Part shown: piece after piece, positions 55,050 through 63,871 of the stretch
Position numbering within the stretch: position 1 is the first letter of the stretch
Layout of the letters: every line of letters starts with the position of its first letter
NCBI GenBank assembly: GCA_963755335.1
Contig: CAVWJW010000008.1
Span: 186,001-250,000 of the forward strand
DNA: 64,000 bases
Direction: 5' to 3'
Origin: UBA10649 sp963755335
Lineage (GTDB): Bacteria > Actinomycetota > Actinomycetes > S36-B12
Translations under genes and position numbers: made by a program
Notes under the pieces: generated by a model
The model's input: the letters and a program-made list of their open reading frames with translations, nothing else
The model's database searches: none
What the model was told of the DNA's origin: nothing

Positions 55050-57503
55050 CTAGGACCGGATCCGCTCCGACTTGGGGTCGTACAGCGACCCTCGTTGCAC
55101 CCGTGCACGGGCCATGATCCCGCCGACGTTGATGGTCCACTCTCCGCTGGCGAGGTGGTCGTCGTCGACGTTCGCTCCGTCGGGATCCCACACATAGGCC
55201 AGCCCCACGCACGCGCCGACCGTGGTGCCGAAGGCCGCGCCGGTCACCTGGCCGGTGCCGCGGCCGTCGCGCAGCACCAGTTCGCCGCCCCACATCATGA
55301 TGGCGGGGTCCTCCAGGGCGAATGTGACCAGTCGACGCTTCACGCCGTTCGTCCGCGCCGCCTCGACCGCCTCGCGGCCCAGGAACGGGATGGACGTCTT
55401 CAGCTTGGTGGCGAAGACCAGGCCGGCCTCCACCGGGTTGTAGTCCGGCGTGAGCTCGGTTCCGAAGGCCCGGTACCCCTTCTCGAGCCGCAGGGCGTTG
55501 ATCGCGTAATAGCCCGCGTGCGCGAGGCCGAACTCGCGACCGCGCTCTTCGAGCATGGTGAAGACGCTGACGGCGAACTCGGCCGGCACGTAGAGCTCCC
55601 AGCCCAGCTCACCGACGTAGGTGATGCGGGTCGCACGCACCGTCGTGGAGCCGAGGTCGATGTCGCGACTGCTGCCGAAGGGGAACGAGTCATGACTGAG
55701 GTCGGCCGACGACAGAGACTGCAGGAGTTCACGCGATCGGGGTCCCATCACGCCGAGCACGGCGAGGGCCCCGCTGATATCGGTGACCGTCACGTCCTGG
55801 TCCTCGGCGAGGTGGCGCAGGATCCAGTCCTGATCACGGACGACGGATGCCGAGCTGGTGACCCACAGGTACTCGTCGTGCGCGAGCCGGGTGAGGGTCA
55901 CGTCAGCCTCGTACGTTCCGCGCGCGTTGAGGACCCCGGTGTAGACCGTGCGGCCCACGGGCACGGCGACGTCGGCCGTGCAGATCCACTGCAGGGCCGC
56001 CTCCGCGTCGGGGCCCTGCACCAGGAGTTTCCCGAAGGACGTCTGGTCGTACAGGCCCACGGCCGCGCGGGTGGCCCGTTGCTCCGCATCGACCCAGGGG
56101 ATCCAGTTCTGCTTCCCCCACGAGTAGTCGATGACCGGGTCCTCGCCCGGGGGCGCGAAGAAGTTGGGCCGCTCCCAGCCCATCCGGGAGCCGAAGCAGG
56201 CGCCACGATCCTCGACGAGCTGGTGGACGGGCGAACGCCGGAACGGGCGGGCGGTCTGGAACTCCCGGTTCGGCCACGGGATGGAGTAGTGGAGGCCGAG
56301 CACCTCGCCCACGCGGTCGCGCAGCCACTGCTGGTTGCCGTTGAAGGTCCCGAACCTGCGGATGTCGACGCTGATGAGGTCCGACGGCGGCTCCCCGCCG
56401 ACGATCCACTCCGCCAGAACCCTGCCGGCGCCACCGGCCGACGCAATGCCCACCGAGTTGAACCCCGCCGCGACGAAGTAGTTCCGTAGGGACGGTGCCT
56501 CACCGAGGATGAACTGGTTGTCGGGAGTGAACGACTCCGGCCCGTTGTAGAACTTCTTGATGCCGGTGCGCTGCAGCACGGGCAGCCGGTGCAGGGCGCT
56601 CTCCATGAGGATCTCGAAGTGGTCCCAGTCCTCGTCGAGCAGCTGGAACTCGAACGGGTAGGGGATCTCGTCGGGTGCGACCCACGGCTTGGCCACCGGC
56701 TCGAATCCGCCGACAACGAGCCCGCCGACCTCCTCCTTCATGTAGGTGTAGCCGTCGGGGTCGCGCAGGATCGGCATCATCCGGTCCACGCCGTCGATGT
56801 GGTCCGTGACGACGTAGAAGTGCTCGGCGCTGTGCAGCGGGATCGTGACGCCGACCGAGTCGCCGAGGGCCTTGGCCCACTGGCCGGCGCAGTTGACGAC
56901 GATCTCGGCCTCAATGCCACCGCGGTCGGTTCGCACCCCGGTGACAGCTCCGGCCGTCGTGCTGAAGCCCAGTACTCGCGTGCGCTCGAACACCCGCGCA
57001 CCACGCGTGCGGGCACCCTTGGCCAAGGACTGCGTGACATCGGTCGGGTTCGCGGTTCCGTCGAGGGGCAGCCAGATCGCGCCCTGCAGGTCGCTGGTCT
57101 CGAGGATCGGGTAGCGGTCGAGGGCCTGGGCCGGGGTGAGGATCTCGCACTCGAGGTCGAAGGCCTCGGCGGCTGCCGCGGTGCGCAGCAGCTGGACCAT
57201 TCGCTCCGGGGTGCGGGCGACCGTCACGCCGCCGCACTGCTTCCATCCCGTCCCGAGGCCGGTCTCGGCCTCCAGGGACTCGTACAGGCGGGTGGAGTAC
57301 TGCACGAGTCGGGTGCCGCTCTCGGTCGCCCGAAGCTGACCGACGAGGCCCGCGGCATGCCAGGTCGTGCCGGATGACAGCTGGCCCTGCTCGACGAGGA
57401 CGACGTCGCTCTCTCCCAGATGGGTGAGGTGGTAGGCGACGCTGGCACCGACGATGCCGCCCCCGACGATGACGAAGCGGGCGCGGGCTGGCAGGTCGGT
57501 CAT
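55050..57503 (-). CDS. Dimethylglycine/sarcosine dehydrogenase-like flavoenzyme with aminomethyltransferase domain
   Basis: A complete 817-residue two-domain protein. The N-terminal FAD oxidoreductase opens with FVIVGGGIVGASVAYHLTHL and contains SGTTWHAAGL, where the histidine is the usual site of covalent FAD attachment in this family. The C-terminal half is a GcvT-like folate domain (GLYDQTSFGKLLVQGPDAE, YVGELGWELYVPAE) that would pass the released methyl carbon to tetrahydrofolate. Substrates are N-methylated glycines or related amines. A TAGAGT box six bases before the ATG gives a leaderless start. It is unbroken although 2.45 kb long. Confidence 0.9.
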   Translation of the reverse strand: MTDLPARARFVIVGGGIVGASVAYHLTHLGESDVVLVEQGQLSSGTTWHAAGLVGQLRATESGTRLVQYSTRLYESLEAETGLGTGWKQCGGVTVARTPERMVQLLRTAAAAEAFDLECEILTPAQALDRYPILETSDLQGAIWLPLDGTANPTDVTQSLAKGARTRGARVFERTRVLGFSTTAGAVTGVRTDRGGIEAEIVVNCAGQWAKALGDSVGVTIPLHSAEHFYVVTDHIDGVDRMMPILRDPDGYTYMKEEVGGLVVGGFEPVAKPWVAPDEIPYPFEFQLLDEDWDHFEILMESALHRLPVLQRTGIKKFYNGPESFTPDNQFILGEAPSLRNYFVAAGFNSVGIASAGGAGRVLAEWIVGGEPPSDLISVDIRRFGTFNGNQQWLRDRVGEVLGLHYSIPWPNREFQTARPFRRSPVHQLVEDRGACFGSRMGWERPNFFAPPGEDPVIDYSWGKQNWIPWVDAEQRATRAAVGLYDQTSFGKLLVQGPDAEAALQWICTADVAVPVGRTVYTGVLNARGTYEADVTLTRLAHDEYLWVTSSASVVRDQDWILRHLAEDQDVTVTDISGALAVLGVMGPRSRELLQSLSSADLSHDSFPFGSSRDIDLGSTTVRATRITYVGELGWELYVPAEFAVSVFTMLEERGREFGLAHAGYYAINALRLEKGYRAFGTELTPDYNPVEAGLVFATKLKTSIPFLGREAVEAARTNGVKRRLVTFALEDPAIMMWGGELVLRDGRGTGQVTGAAFGTTVGACVGLAYVWDPDGANVDDDHLASGEWTINVGGIMARARVQRGSLYDPKSERIRS

Positions 57504-57509
57504 ATGCCG

Positions 57510-57515
57510 ACTCTA
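57510..57515 (-). promoter_or_regulatory. -10 element, leaderless promoter of the flavoenzyme gene
   Basis: TAGAGT on the minus strand ends six bases before the ATG at 57503. Confidence 0.55.
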
Positions 57516-57535
57516 GGAGGAAGCTGCCGGGTAAG

Positions 57536-57556
57536 TGTCCCGTTGTCCTGCGGACA
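57536..57556. promoter_or_regulatory. TGTCC-N11-GGACA inverted motif upstream of the flavoenzyme gene
   Basis: TGTCC at 57536-57540 and GGACA at 57552-57556 are inverted copies with TGTC in the spacer. The motif starts 21 bases upstream of the flavoenzyme -10 box, close to its expected -35, and 70 bases before the divergent SDR. It resembles the site at 53294. Confidence 0.4.
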
Positions 57557-57626
57557 GGCGCTACGTTGCGACTGTCAGCCGCGTTGGGGATGAAACGCGC
57601 AATACACGACTATCGCGAGGTGCGCC

Positions 57627-58394
57627 ATGTCTGCCGACCTGTCTGGTTCGACCGTTGTCGTCACGGGCGGGGGGCGTGGACTCGGTTTGGCGATAGCCCG
57701 CGATCTCGCCGCTCATGGCGCCAACATCGGACTGCTGGACGTGCTGACGGACGTCGAGCAGACGGCGGCCGGCACGGCCGCCGAGTTCGGCGTGCAGGGC
57801 GCCGCGCTGGTCACGGACGTCCGGGACGCGGCCGCCGTCGATGCCGCGTTCGATGTACTTCAGGACCGCCTTGGAACGGCGGACCTGCTGGTGACAGCAG
57901 CAGGGGTGACGACTTGGGGAGAGGCCGCGCAGGTGACTCCCGAGGACTGGCAGCGGGTCCTCGACATCAACCTGAACGGTACGTTCTTCGCCGTCCAGTC
58001 CTTCGCTCGGCGCCTGCTCGCGCACGAGCGCACCGGTTCGGCGGTCTTCATCTCGTCGATGTCTGCGCAGATCGTGAACGTGCCGCAGTTCCAGGCGTCG
58101 TACCACGCCTCGAAGGCCGCCGTCAGCATGCTGGCCAAGGCGGTCGCCGTGGAGTGGGCGCCCGCCGGCATCCGCGTCAACGCAGTCGAGCCGGGCTACA
58201 TGCTGTCGGACATGACGCGTGAGTTCATGGATGCGAACCCCGACCTTGCCGAGCAGTGGCGCGGCATGATCCCGATCGGTCGGATGGGCCAGCCCGCGGA
58301 CCTGGTGGGGCTGGTTCGCTTCCTGTGCTCGCCGGACTCCGGGTACATCACGGGCCAGGGCATGGTCATCGACGGCGGCTATACGGCGGTCTGA
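57627..58394 (+). CDS. Short-chain dehydrogenase/reductase, first gene of the sugar operon
   Basis: A 255-residue SDR with TGGGRGLGLAIA near residue 13, the catalytic serine in VFISSMSA and YHASKAA. The C-terminal SGYITGQGMVIDGGYTAV is typical of sugar and polyol dehydrogenases. Its stop overlaps the start of the kinase gene by one base (TGATG), and a GAGGTGCG ribosome site precedes its ATG. It probably oxidises or reduces the sugar that the kinase and aldolase then process. Confidence 0.85.
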   Translation: MSADLSGSTVVVTGGGRGLGLAIARDLAAHGANIGLLDVLTDVEQTAAGTAAEFGVQGAALVTDVRDAAAVDAAFDVLQDRLGTADLLVTAAGVTTWGEAAQVTPEDWQRVLDINLNGTFFAVQSFARRLLAHERTGSAVFISSMSAQIVNVPQFQASYHASKAAVSMLAKAVAVEWAPAGIRVNAVEPGYMLSDMTREFMDANPDLAEQWRGMIPIGRMGQPADLVGLVRFLCSPDSGYITGQGMVIDGGYTAV

Positions 58395-59812
58395 TGCTCG
58401 AGTCCTTCATCGCCGTCGACCTCGGGGCGCAGAGCGGGCGGGTCGTCGTCGGCACGTTCGACGACGAGGGCTTCTCGCTCGACGAGGCGCATCGGTTCGC
58501 CAACGTCCCTGTCACCATCGACGGAACGCTGTGCTGGGACGCCGACGCGCTCTTCGAGGAAACCCTCGTCGGACTGCGGAACGCTGTCGGCCTGATCGAC
58601 GCGCGAGGGTCACGTCCGTCGGGGATCGCCGTCGATTCCTGGGGGGTCGACTACGGCCTGGTCGACGGCTCCGGCGTCCTCGTGGCGCCGATTCGTCACT
58701 ACCGCGCGAACGCACACTGGACGGTCGACCTCGCTAACGCCCGAGTGCCTCGCGCAGAGGCCTATGCCCGAACCGGGATCATCGAGCTGAGCATCAACAC
58801 GGTGTTCCAGCTCGTGCGGGACAACGCGATCGGACTGCTCGACGGGCATCCGACCGTCCTGCTCACACCGGACTTGTGGACGTTCTGGCTCACCGGGGTG
58901 CGCGGAGCGGAGCTGACGATCGCCTCGACGACGGGGCTGCTGGACCGGCAGTCGGGAGGCTGGGCGGACGACCTCGTCACCCGGTGGGAGATTCCCCGAG
59001 ACGTCCTGCCGACGCTCGTGCCGACCGGGTCGTCCGCGGGCACCACCACCCTCGCCGTCACGGAGCGCATCGGCGCACTATCGCCCATTCCGGTCTACCG
59101 AGCTCCGGCTCATGACACGGCGAGCGCCTTCGCGGCCGTCGTGTCGCCGGGCGAGAACAGCGGCGTCATCTCGTGCGGTACGTGGGCGCTGGTCGGCTGT
59201 TGCGCCCCCCTGCCGGTCCTCACCGCGGACGCGATGGCGGCGGGCTTCACCAACGAGGTGGGTGCCGAGCAGTCCACGGTGCTCATCCGCAATCTCAGCG
59301 GGACGTGGCTGCTCGAGGAGTGCCTGCGCGAGTGGTGCGCCGCGGACGGGAGCGCGGACGCCGCCGGGCTCCGCGACACGCTGCTCGCGGAGGCAGCCGC
59401 GCTGCCCGCGGCCGGGGTGCTCATCGACCCCGGCGACCCCGAGCTGATCGAGCGGGGTGACATGCCCGCGCGCGTCGGCGCACTGCTCCGTCGGCTCGGC
59501 GGCGACGGGGAGCCCGACCGTGGGGCGCTGGTCCGGCTGATCCTCGACAGCCTTGCGTGCTCCTTCGCCACGACCGTCGCAGCAGCCGGCCGACTGACCG
59601 GCACGGACCTGGAGCGGATCCACATGATCGGCGGAGGCTCGCAGATCGATCTCCTCGTGCGGCTGACCGAGGAGGCGAGCGGCCTGCCCGTCCGCGTCGG
59701 TCAGGTCGAGGCAACCAGCATCGGCAACGTCTGCGTGCAAGCAGTCGCGGCCGGCATCTTCCCCGACCTGTCGGCGGCTCGGGCGGCTACGAAGGACGGT
59801 GCAGCTCGGTGA
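58394..59812 (+). CDS. rhaB: Rhamnulokinase-type FGGY carbohydrate kinase
   Basis: A 472-residue FGGY kinase. The first domain opens with AVDLGAQSGRVVVGTF and the HRFANVP segment, features closest to L-rhamnulokinase. The ATP-side motif GVISCGTWALVG and the C-terminal IHMIGGGSQIDLLVRLT are intact. It should phosphorylate a ketose at C1. It is overlapped by one base at its start and four at its end by its neighbours, so the four genes of this operon are made together. The symbol follows the best family match; fuculose or another ketose is possible. Confidence 0.8.
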   Translation: MLESFIAVDLGAQSGRVVVGTFDDEGFSLDEAHRFANVPVTIDGTLCWDADALFEETLVGLRNAVGLIDARGSRPSGIAVDSWGVDYGLVDGSGVLVAPIRHYRANAHWTVDLANARVPRAEAYARTGIIELSINTVFQLVRDNAIGLLDGHPTVLLTPDLWTFWLTGVRGAELTIASTTGLLDRQSGGWADDLVTRWEIPRDVLPTLVPTGSSAGTTTLAVTERIGALSPIPVYRAPAHDTASAFAAVVSPGENSGVISCGTWALVGCCAPLPVLTADAMAAGFTNEVGAEQSTVLIRNLSGTWLLEECLREWCAADGSADAAGLRDTLLAEAAALPAAGVLIDPGDPELIERGDMPARVGALLRRLGGDGEPDRGALVRLILDSLACSFATTVAAAGRLTGTDLERIHMIGGGSQIDLLVRLTEEASGLPVRVGQVEATSIGNVCVQAVAAGIFPDLSAARAATKDGAAR

Positions 59813-60585
59813 CTTCGCGCGATGATCTGCTTCAGCTCGGGCGGCGACTGGGCGAGCCGGCCCGCGACCTCGTCATCCTCGCCGAGGGCAACATCTCAGC
59901 TCGTCAGGATGGCGACATCATGCTCGTCAAGGCGAGCGGCTGCTCGATGGGGACCTTGGTCGACGAGGACGTGTTGACGGTCGACCGATCGGTGATCCTC
60001 TCCCTTCTCGACGCGACCGAGGTCACGGACGAGCAGACCGCAGACGCCTACCGGCGATCGGTGCTCGCCGACCCACCCTCCGCACGGATGCCTTCGGTCG
60101 AGGCGATCCTGCACGCGGTCATCTATGCGGACACCGGCGCGCAGGTCATCGCGCACACGCATCCCGCGTCCGTCAACTCGATCCTCTGCTCGACCACGCC
60201 CGAGGTGCTCGTGAGCGGCTCGGTATTCCCCGATCAGGTCGTCGTCCTGGGCCGCCGTCAGGTGCTTGTCCCCTACACCGATCCGGGCGTGCCGCTGGCC
60301 AGGGCGGTGCACGACGCTCTCGTCACCTTCGCGGCGGAGCACGGGGGTGCGCCCAAGGTGCTCTACCTGGTCAACCACGGCCTGTTCGTCCTGGCGTCGT
60401 CGGTGGAGCAAGCCGATCAGATCACCGCCATGGCCGACAAGGTCGCGCGAGTCCTCCTCGGAACGCTGGCGGCCGGTGGCCCTCGTTTCCTCACCGATAC
60501 GCAGGTCGACCGGATCGACCGGCGACCCGACGAGCACTATCGACGCGCCGTCCTGTCCCGCGAAACCGAAGGGCCCAGAGGATGA
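59809..60585 (+). CDS. Class II aldolase/adducin family protein (sugar-phosphate aldolase)
   Basis: A 258-residue zinc aldolase. The catalytic glutamate is in ILAEGNISARQDG near residue 27, the zinc histidines in IAHTHPASVN, and a third in YLVNHGLFVL. Together with the upstream kinase it would split a ketose-1-phosphate into dihydroxyacetone phosphate and an aldehyde, lactaldehyde if the sugar is rhamnulose or fuculose. GTG overlaps the kinase stop by four bases and its own stop overlaps the next ATG. Confidence 0.85.
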   Translation: MTSRDDLLQLGRRLGEPARDLVILAEGNISARQDGDIMLVKASGCSMGTLVDEDVLTVDRSVILSLLDATEVTDEQTADAYRRSVLADPPSARMPSVEAILHAVIYADTGAQVIAHTHPASVNSILCSTTPEVLVSGSVFPDQVVVLGRRQVLVPYTDPGVPLARAVHDALVTFAAEHGGAPKVLYLVNHGLFVLASSVEQADQITAMADKVARVLLGTLAAGGPRFLTDTQVDRIDRRPDEHYRRAVLSRETEGPRG

Positions 60586-61316
60586 CCGACACCACGCAGG
60601 GGAAGATCGCGATCGTCACCGGTGCCAGCTCGGGCATCGGGCGGGCGTGCGCGATCGCCATGGACGGCGCCGGCATGCGTCTTGTCATCGTCGGCCGCGA
60701 CAGCGACCGGCTTGCTTCGGTCGTGCCTTCGCTGCGGCAGGCCCCCGTCCTGGTCGCTGGCAACGTGGCCGATCCCGACACGTCGGCACGGGCGGTTCAG
60801 GCGGCCCTGGAGCACTTCGGACGCCTCGACATCCTGTTGGCCAACGCCGGCCTGTACCTGCCCGATCGCGGCTGGGAGGTCCCACCGGACCGCGTGACCG
60901 CAATCGTCACGACCAACGTTCTCGGGGTCATGCACGGCGTGCACGCCGTCCTTCCCACCCTCATAAGGCAGGGCGTCGGCGACATCGTCGTCACCAGTTC
61001 GGTGTCCGGTCACCAGGTGATCCCCTGGGAGCCGATCTACTCCGCCACCAAGCACGCCGTTCAGACCTTCGTGCACGGAACGCGCCAGCAGTTGCTGGGG
61101 ACGGGGATCCGCCTGGGCGCCATCGCGCCGGGAATCGTCCTCAACGAGCTGTGGGGCGTCAATGCGGGTGACACCACGACCATCGAGGACGAAGTAGCCG
61201 CAGGCCGGGGGCTTCGCTCCGAGGACGTGGCGGCCGCCGTCCTCTACATGCTCGGTCAGCCACGCCACGTGACGATTCGTGACCTCGTGATGCTGCCGAC
61301 GAACCAGGAGATCTGA
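60582..61316 (+). CDS. Short-chain dehydrogenase/reductase, last gene of the sugar operon
   Basis: A 244-residue SDR with IVTGASSGIGRACAIAM near residue 11, LANAGLY and the catalytic YSATKHAV. Its ATG overlaps the aldolase stop by four bases. Within a kinase-aldolase operon it could reduce or oxidise the aldehyde released by the aldolase, or act on the free sugar; neither can be decided. It ends 14 bases from the convergent diguanylate cyclase. Confidence 0.85.
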   Translation: MTDTTQGKIAIVTGASSGIGRACAIAMDGAGMRLVIVGRDSDRLASVVPSLRQAPVLVAGNVADPDTSARAVQAALEHFGRLDILLANAGLYLPDRGWEVPPDRVTAIVTTNVLGVMHGVHAVLPTLIRQGVGDIVVTSSVSGHQVIPWEPIYSATKHAVQTFVHGTRQQLLGTGIRLGAIAPGIVLNELWGVNAGDTTTIEDEVAAGRGLRSEDVAAAVLYMLGQPRHVTIRDLVMLPTNQEI

Positions 61317-61330
61317 GTCGGCTCGTTCCG

Positions 61331-62242
61331 CTAGTCGTCGTCTGACTTGACGCGGAACATGGCTGCGTCAGCTCGCGCCAACGCGGTGTAGACGTCCTCG
61401 CCGGGAAGCCATTCGCTGAACCCCGCCGACCAGGCGTGGGTCTCGTCCGGAAGGACGCGATCGTCGAGCCGCTGCGCGTCCGCCACGTTCATGCCGACCA
61501 GCACGACAGCGAACTCGTCTCCGCCGTAGCGGACAACGAGATCGCTCGCCCGCACCGCCCCGAGCCAGCCGTGTGCGACGTGGGCGAGCCGTTCGTCTCC
61601 GGCGGCATGCCCGAACGTGTCGTTGAATCCCTTGAAGTCGTCCAGGTCGAGGAGCCCCACGGTGATGGGCATGTTCGATCGGGCGGCCATCGCGGCGATC
61701 TGATCCGCGCGGAAGTCGAGCCCCCGGCGGTTGAGCGCACCCGTCAGTGCGTCATGAAGTGTGAGGTCGCGCATCCGGGTGGACTGCATGTTGACCATGA
61801 TCGATACGCCGGCGATCACCATGAGGATGGCGATGGCGGCCACTGCACTGCTGAGGACCGGATTCGTCCATGCCGCGGCCGCATACCCCAGCAGGATCAG
61901 CGTGAGCAGGCCCACGAACCTATCGAACGGGCGAAAGTAGCCGGCGAACACGGCGAACAGCGCCAGGCCGAGCCCGGCAATCGCCTGCGCCTCGGCTGTG
62001 GGGACGTTGGCCGCGCCGAGGCAGCCCATCACGATGATGACCACGAGGATCGCGTCGAGGCCCCGTCCGCCGGGGATCCTGGGTGCGACGAAGCGCGTCG
62101 CCAGGGCCAGCCCGAAGAAGATGATGGCCACGGCGATGTCGAGGCGGCGCAGGTCGGCGCCGGCTGCCGGGAAGGCGGCGAACATGGCTGCCACGAGACC
62201 GGAGGCGAGGACGAGTGTCCCGAGGATGCGGTAGGGCGTCAA
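61331..62242 (-). CDS. Membrane-bound diguanylate cyclase (GGDEF)
   Basis: A 303-residue protein. The first about 155 residues form five or six membrane helices (TLVLASGLVAAMFAAFPAAG, LDAILVVIIVMGCLGAA, LLTLILLGYAAAAW). The GGDEF domain has DALTGALNRRGLD, DLDDFKGFNDTFGH and the intact active site RYGGDEF. An inhibitory-site RASD lies five residues before it. It should make cyclic di-GMP and be feedback-controlled. The TTG start at 62242 is the best in frame. No EAL domain is present. Confidence 0.85.
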   Translation of the reverse strand: MTPYRILGTLVLASGLVAAMFAAFPAAGADLRRLDIAVAIIFFGLALATRFVAPRIPGGRGLDAILVVIIVMGCLGAANVPTAEAQAIAGLGLALFAVFAGYFRPFDRFVGLLTLILLGYAAAAWTNPVLSSAVAAIAILMVIAGVSIMVNMQSTRMRDLTLHDALTGALNRRGLDFRADQIAAMAARSNMPITVGLLDLDDFKGFNDTFGHAAGDERLAHVAHGWLGAVRASDLVVRYGGDEFAVVLVGMNVADAQRLDDRVLPDETHAWSAGFSEWLPGEDVYTALARADAAMFRVKSDDD

Positions 62243-62399
62243 TGCGGCGGGAACGTCGCCGGCCCGCGCACGGATTCGTACGCGTGCCGCGGAGCGTGCA
62301 CGACTGTCGATGACGCCCCCGGTCCGTTCGGGTCACGCAGGCTGCGCAAGTAGCCACGATGGTAACTGGGCCAGCACTCGGATACGCGCCGATGGGTGG

Positions 62400-62471
62400 A
62401 GCCCCCGGTCAGGTTTGAACTGACGACCTACCGCTTACAAGGCGGTTGCTCTACCACTGAGCTACAGGGGC
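62400..62471 (-). tRNA. tRNA-Thr, anticodon TGT
   Basis: The minus strand folds as a complete cloverleaf. The acceptor stem GCCCCTG pairs with CGGGGGC (one U-G), the D arm is GCTC...GAGC, the anticodon stem ACCGC/GCGGT holds the loop CTTGTAA with TGT at positions 34-36, and the T arm is GTCAG/CTGAC with loop TTCAAAC. CCA is encoded next to it at 62397-62399. It reads threonine ACA codons. Confidence 0.95.
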
Positions 62472-62523
62472 GTAGCGTGGGCCCCCAGAGTGTATTAGCG
62501 GGAGATCTATGGGAAGAGGTCGC

Positions 62524-62877
62524 ATGGCGGGGCAGGTCGAGACGGTTCGCCAGTACATCGACGCGCTGCCGCCCGAGGTCCAGGACACCGTGATCGACAT
62601 CCGATCGGCGATCCTGCAGGCGGTACCCGGCTGCGAGGAGAAGATCGCCTACGGCATGCCTACCGTCACCCTGGCGGGCAAGAACCTGATCTCCTACGCG
62701 GTGTGGGCGAAGCACGTTGGCGTGTACCCGATCCCCGCCGGTGACGACGTGTTCCAGGAGCGGATCGCGCCGTACCGGGAGTCCAAGTCGACCGCGCGCT
62801 TCTCGCTGGGGAAGCCGATGCCGCTGGGCCTCATCGCGGAGATGGCGGCGCTGCTCGCTGCTGAGCGCGCGAGCTAA
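62524..62877 (+). CDS. DUF1801 (YdhG-like) domain protein
   Basis: A 117-residue protein of the YdhG/DUF1801 fold, with the conserved EEKIAYGMPT and NLISYAVWAKHVGVYPIPAG regions. I chose the ATG at 62524, which follows GAAGAGG by four bases; an in-frame ATG at 62509 is also possible. It stands between the tRNA and the convergent amidohydrolase, whose end it overlaps by four bases. Function unknown. Confidence 0.8.
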   Translation: MAGQVETVRQYIDALPPEVQDTVIDIRSAILQAVPGCEEKIAYGMPTVTLAGKNLISYAVWAKHVGVYPIPAGDDVFQERIAPYRESKSTARFSLGKPMPLGLIAEMAALLAAERAS

Positions 62878-63867
62878 AGGCCCAGGAACCGCAGGGCGTT
62901 GCCGCCGAGGAGGGCGTCCTTGGCCTGGTCAGGCAATGCGCTGCGGCGGATGACATGGCCGGCCGGCCGTTCGCCCAGTGGGTACGGGTAGTCGCTGCCC
63001 ATCAGGACCCCTTCAACACCCATGACATCGACCAGCAGGGTGAGCGCGCTCTCGGTGAACACCACGGAGTCGACGCTGAACCGGTCGAGCGTAGTGGCTG
63101 GGTGGCGCCTGGCTCAGTCCGCCCACGACGTCGTTGCGGTGCAGCCACGCGTTGTCGGCCCGCCCGGCCCAGAAGGCGAACGATCCGCCGCCGTGCGCGA
63201 ACGCGATGCGCAACTCCTGCGGCAGCCGGTCGAAGGCGCCGCCGAGGATCATCGCGAGGACGGACAGGTGCGTCTCGGCGGGCATCCCGACCAGCCACTG
63301 CGTCATCCAGCGGTCCAGCCGCGGTGACGCGGGCATGTCCCACGGGTGGACGAACACGGGCACCGACGTGTCCGCGCAGTGCTGGAGGAACGTCACCACT
63401 CCCTCCGAGTCGAGGTCGTGATCGGCCACATGGTTGCCGATCTCGACGCCCCGATGCCCGTTGGCGATGCTGCGATCAAGCTCGCGGCAGGCGGCATCAG
63501 GATCCTGCAGCGGCACCTGGCAGAACGGCAGCAGACGGTCGGGAGCCTCGGCCGTGATCCCCAGCGCGAGATCGTTGAAGATGGCACTGACCTCGGTGGC
63601 CTGACGGGCTGATCGTCCGTAGGAGAAGAACACGGGAGTCGGCGACACGACCTGGACGTCGACGCCATCGGTGTCCATGTCGGCCAGGCGCTGGTCGGCG
63701 TTCCAGCAGCCATCGGTGATGCGCCGGAACTCCCGCTCGCCCAGCATGATGGTGGCCTCGGTGGCGGAGTCGACGCGAAGCGACGGCCAGTCCGTGCCGC
63801 CGCAGGCGGCGGCGAGGTCGGGCCACCCGCGCGGCACGTAGTGCGAGTGGACATCGATGACCGGCAA
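62874..63867 (-). CDS. ACMSD-like amidohydrolase/decarboxylase (one frame break)
   Basis: A 330-residue TIM-barrel metalloenzyme. The zinc-binding VIDVHSHYVP opens it; other motifs are VFVHPWDMP (zinc histidine), AFAHGGGSFAFWAGR, and GVLMGSDYPYPLGE with the catalytic aspartate. This is the pattern of 2-amino-3-carboxymuconate-6-semialdehyde decarboxylase. The preceding gene is the end of a 3-hydroxyanthranilate dioxygenase, the enzyme that makes its substrate. One extra base near 63095 separates the last third; removal gives 331 codons. The start appears to be TTG. Confidence 0.85.
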
Positions 63868-63871
63868 CGGC

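Noticed and set aside
53994..56489. An 830-codon plus-strand frame spanning the permease end and the flavoenzyme antisense
   Set aside because: Only its first part, to about 54670, is real permease sequence; the remainder is the shadow of the minus-strand flavoenzyme and runs through a strong terminator hairpin.
62400..62471. tRNA as an integration site for a genomic island
   Set aside because: No integrase, direct repeat of the tRNA 3' end or change in gene character is seen on either side within the window.
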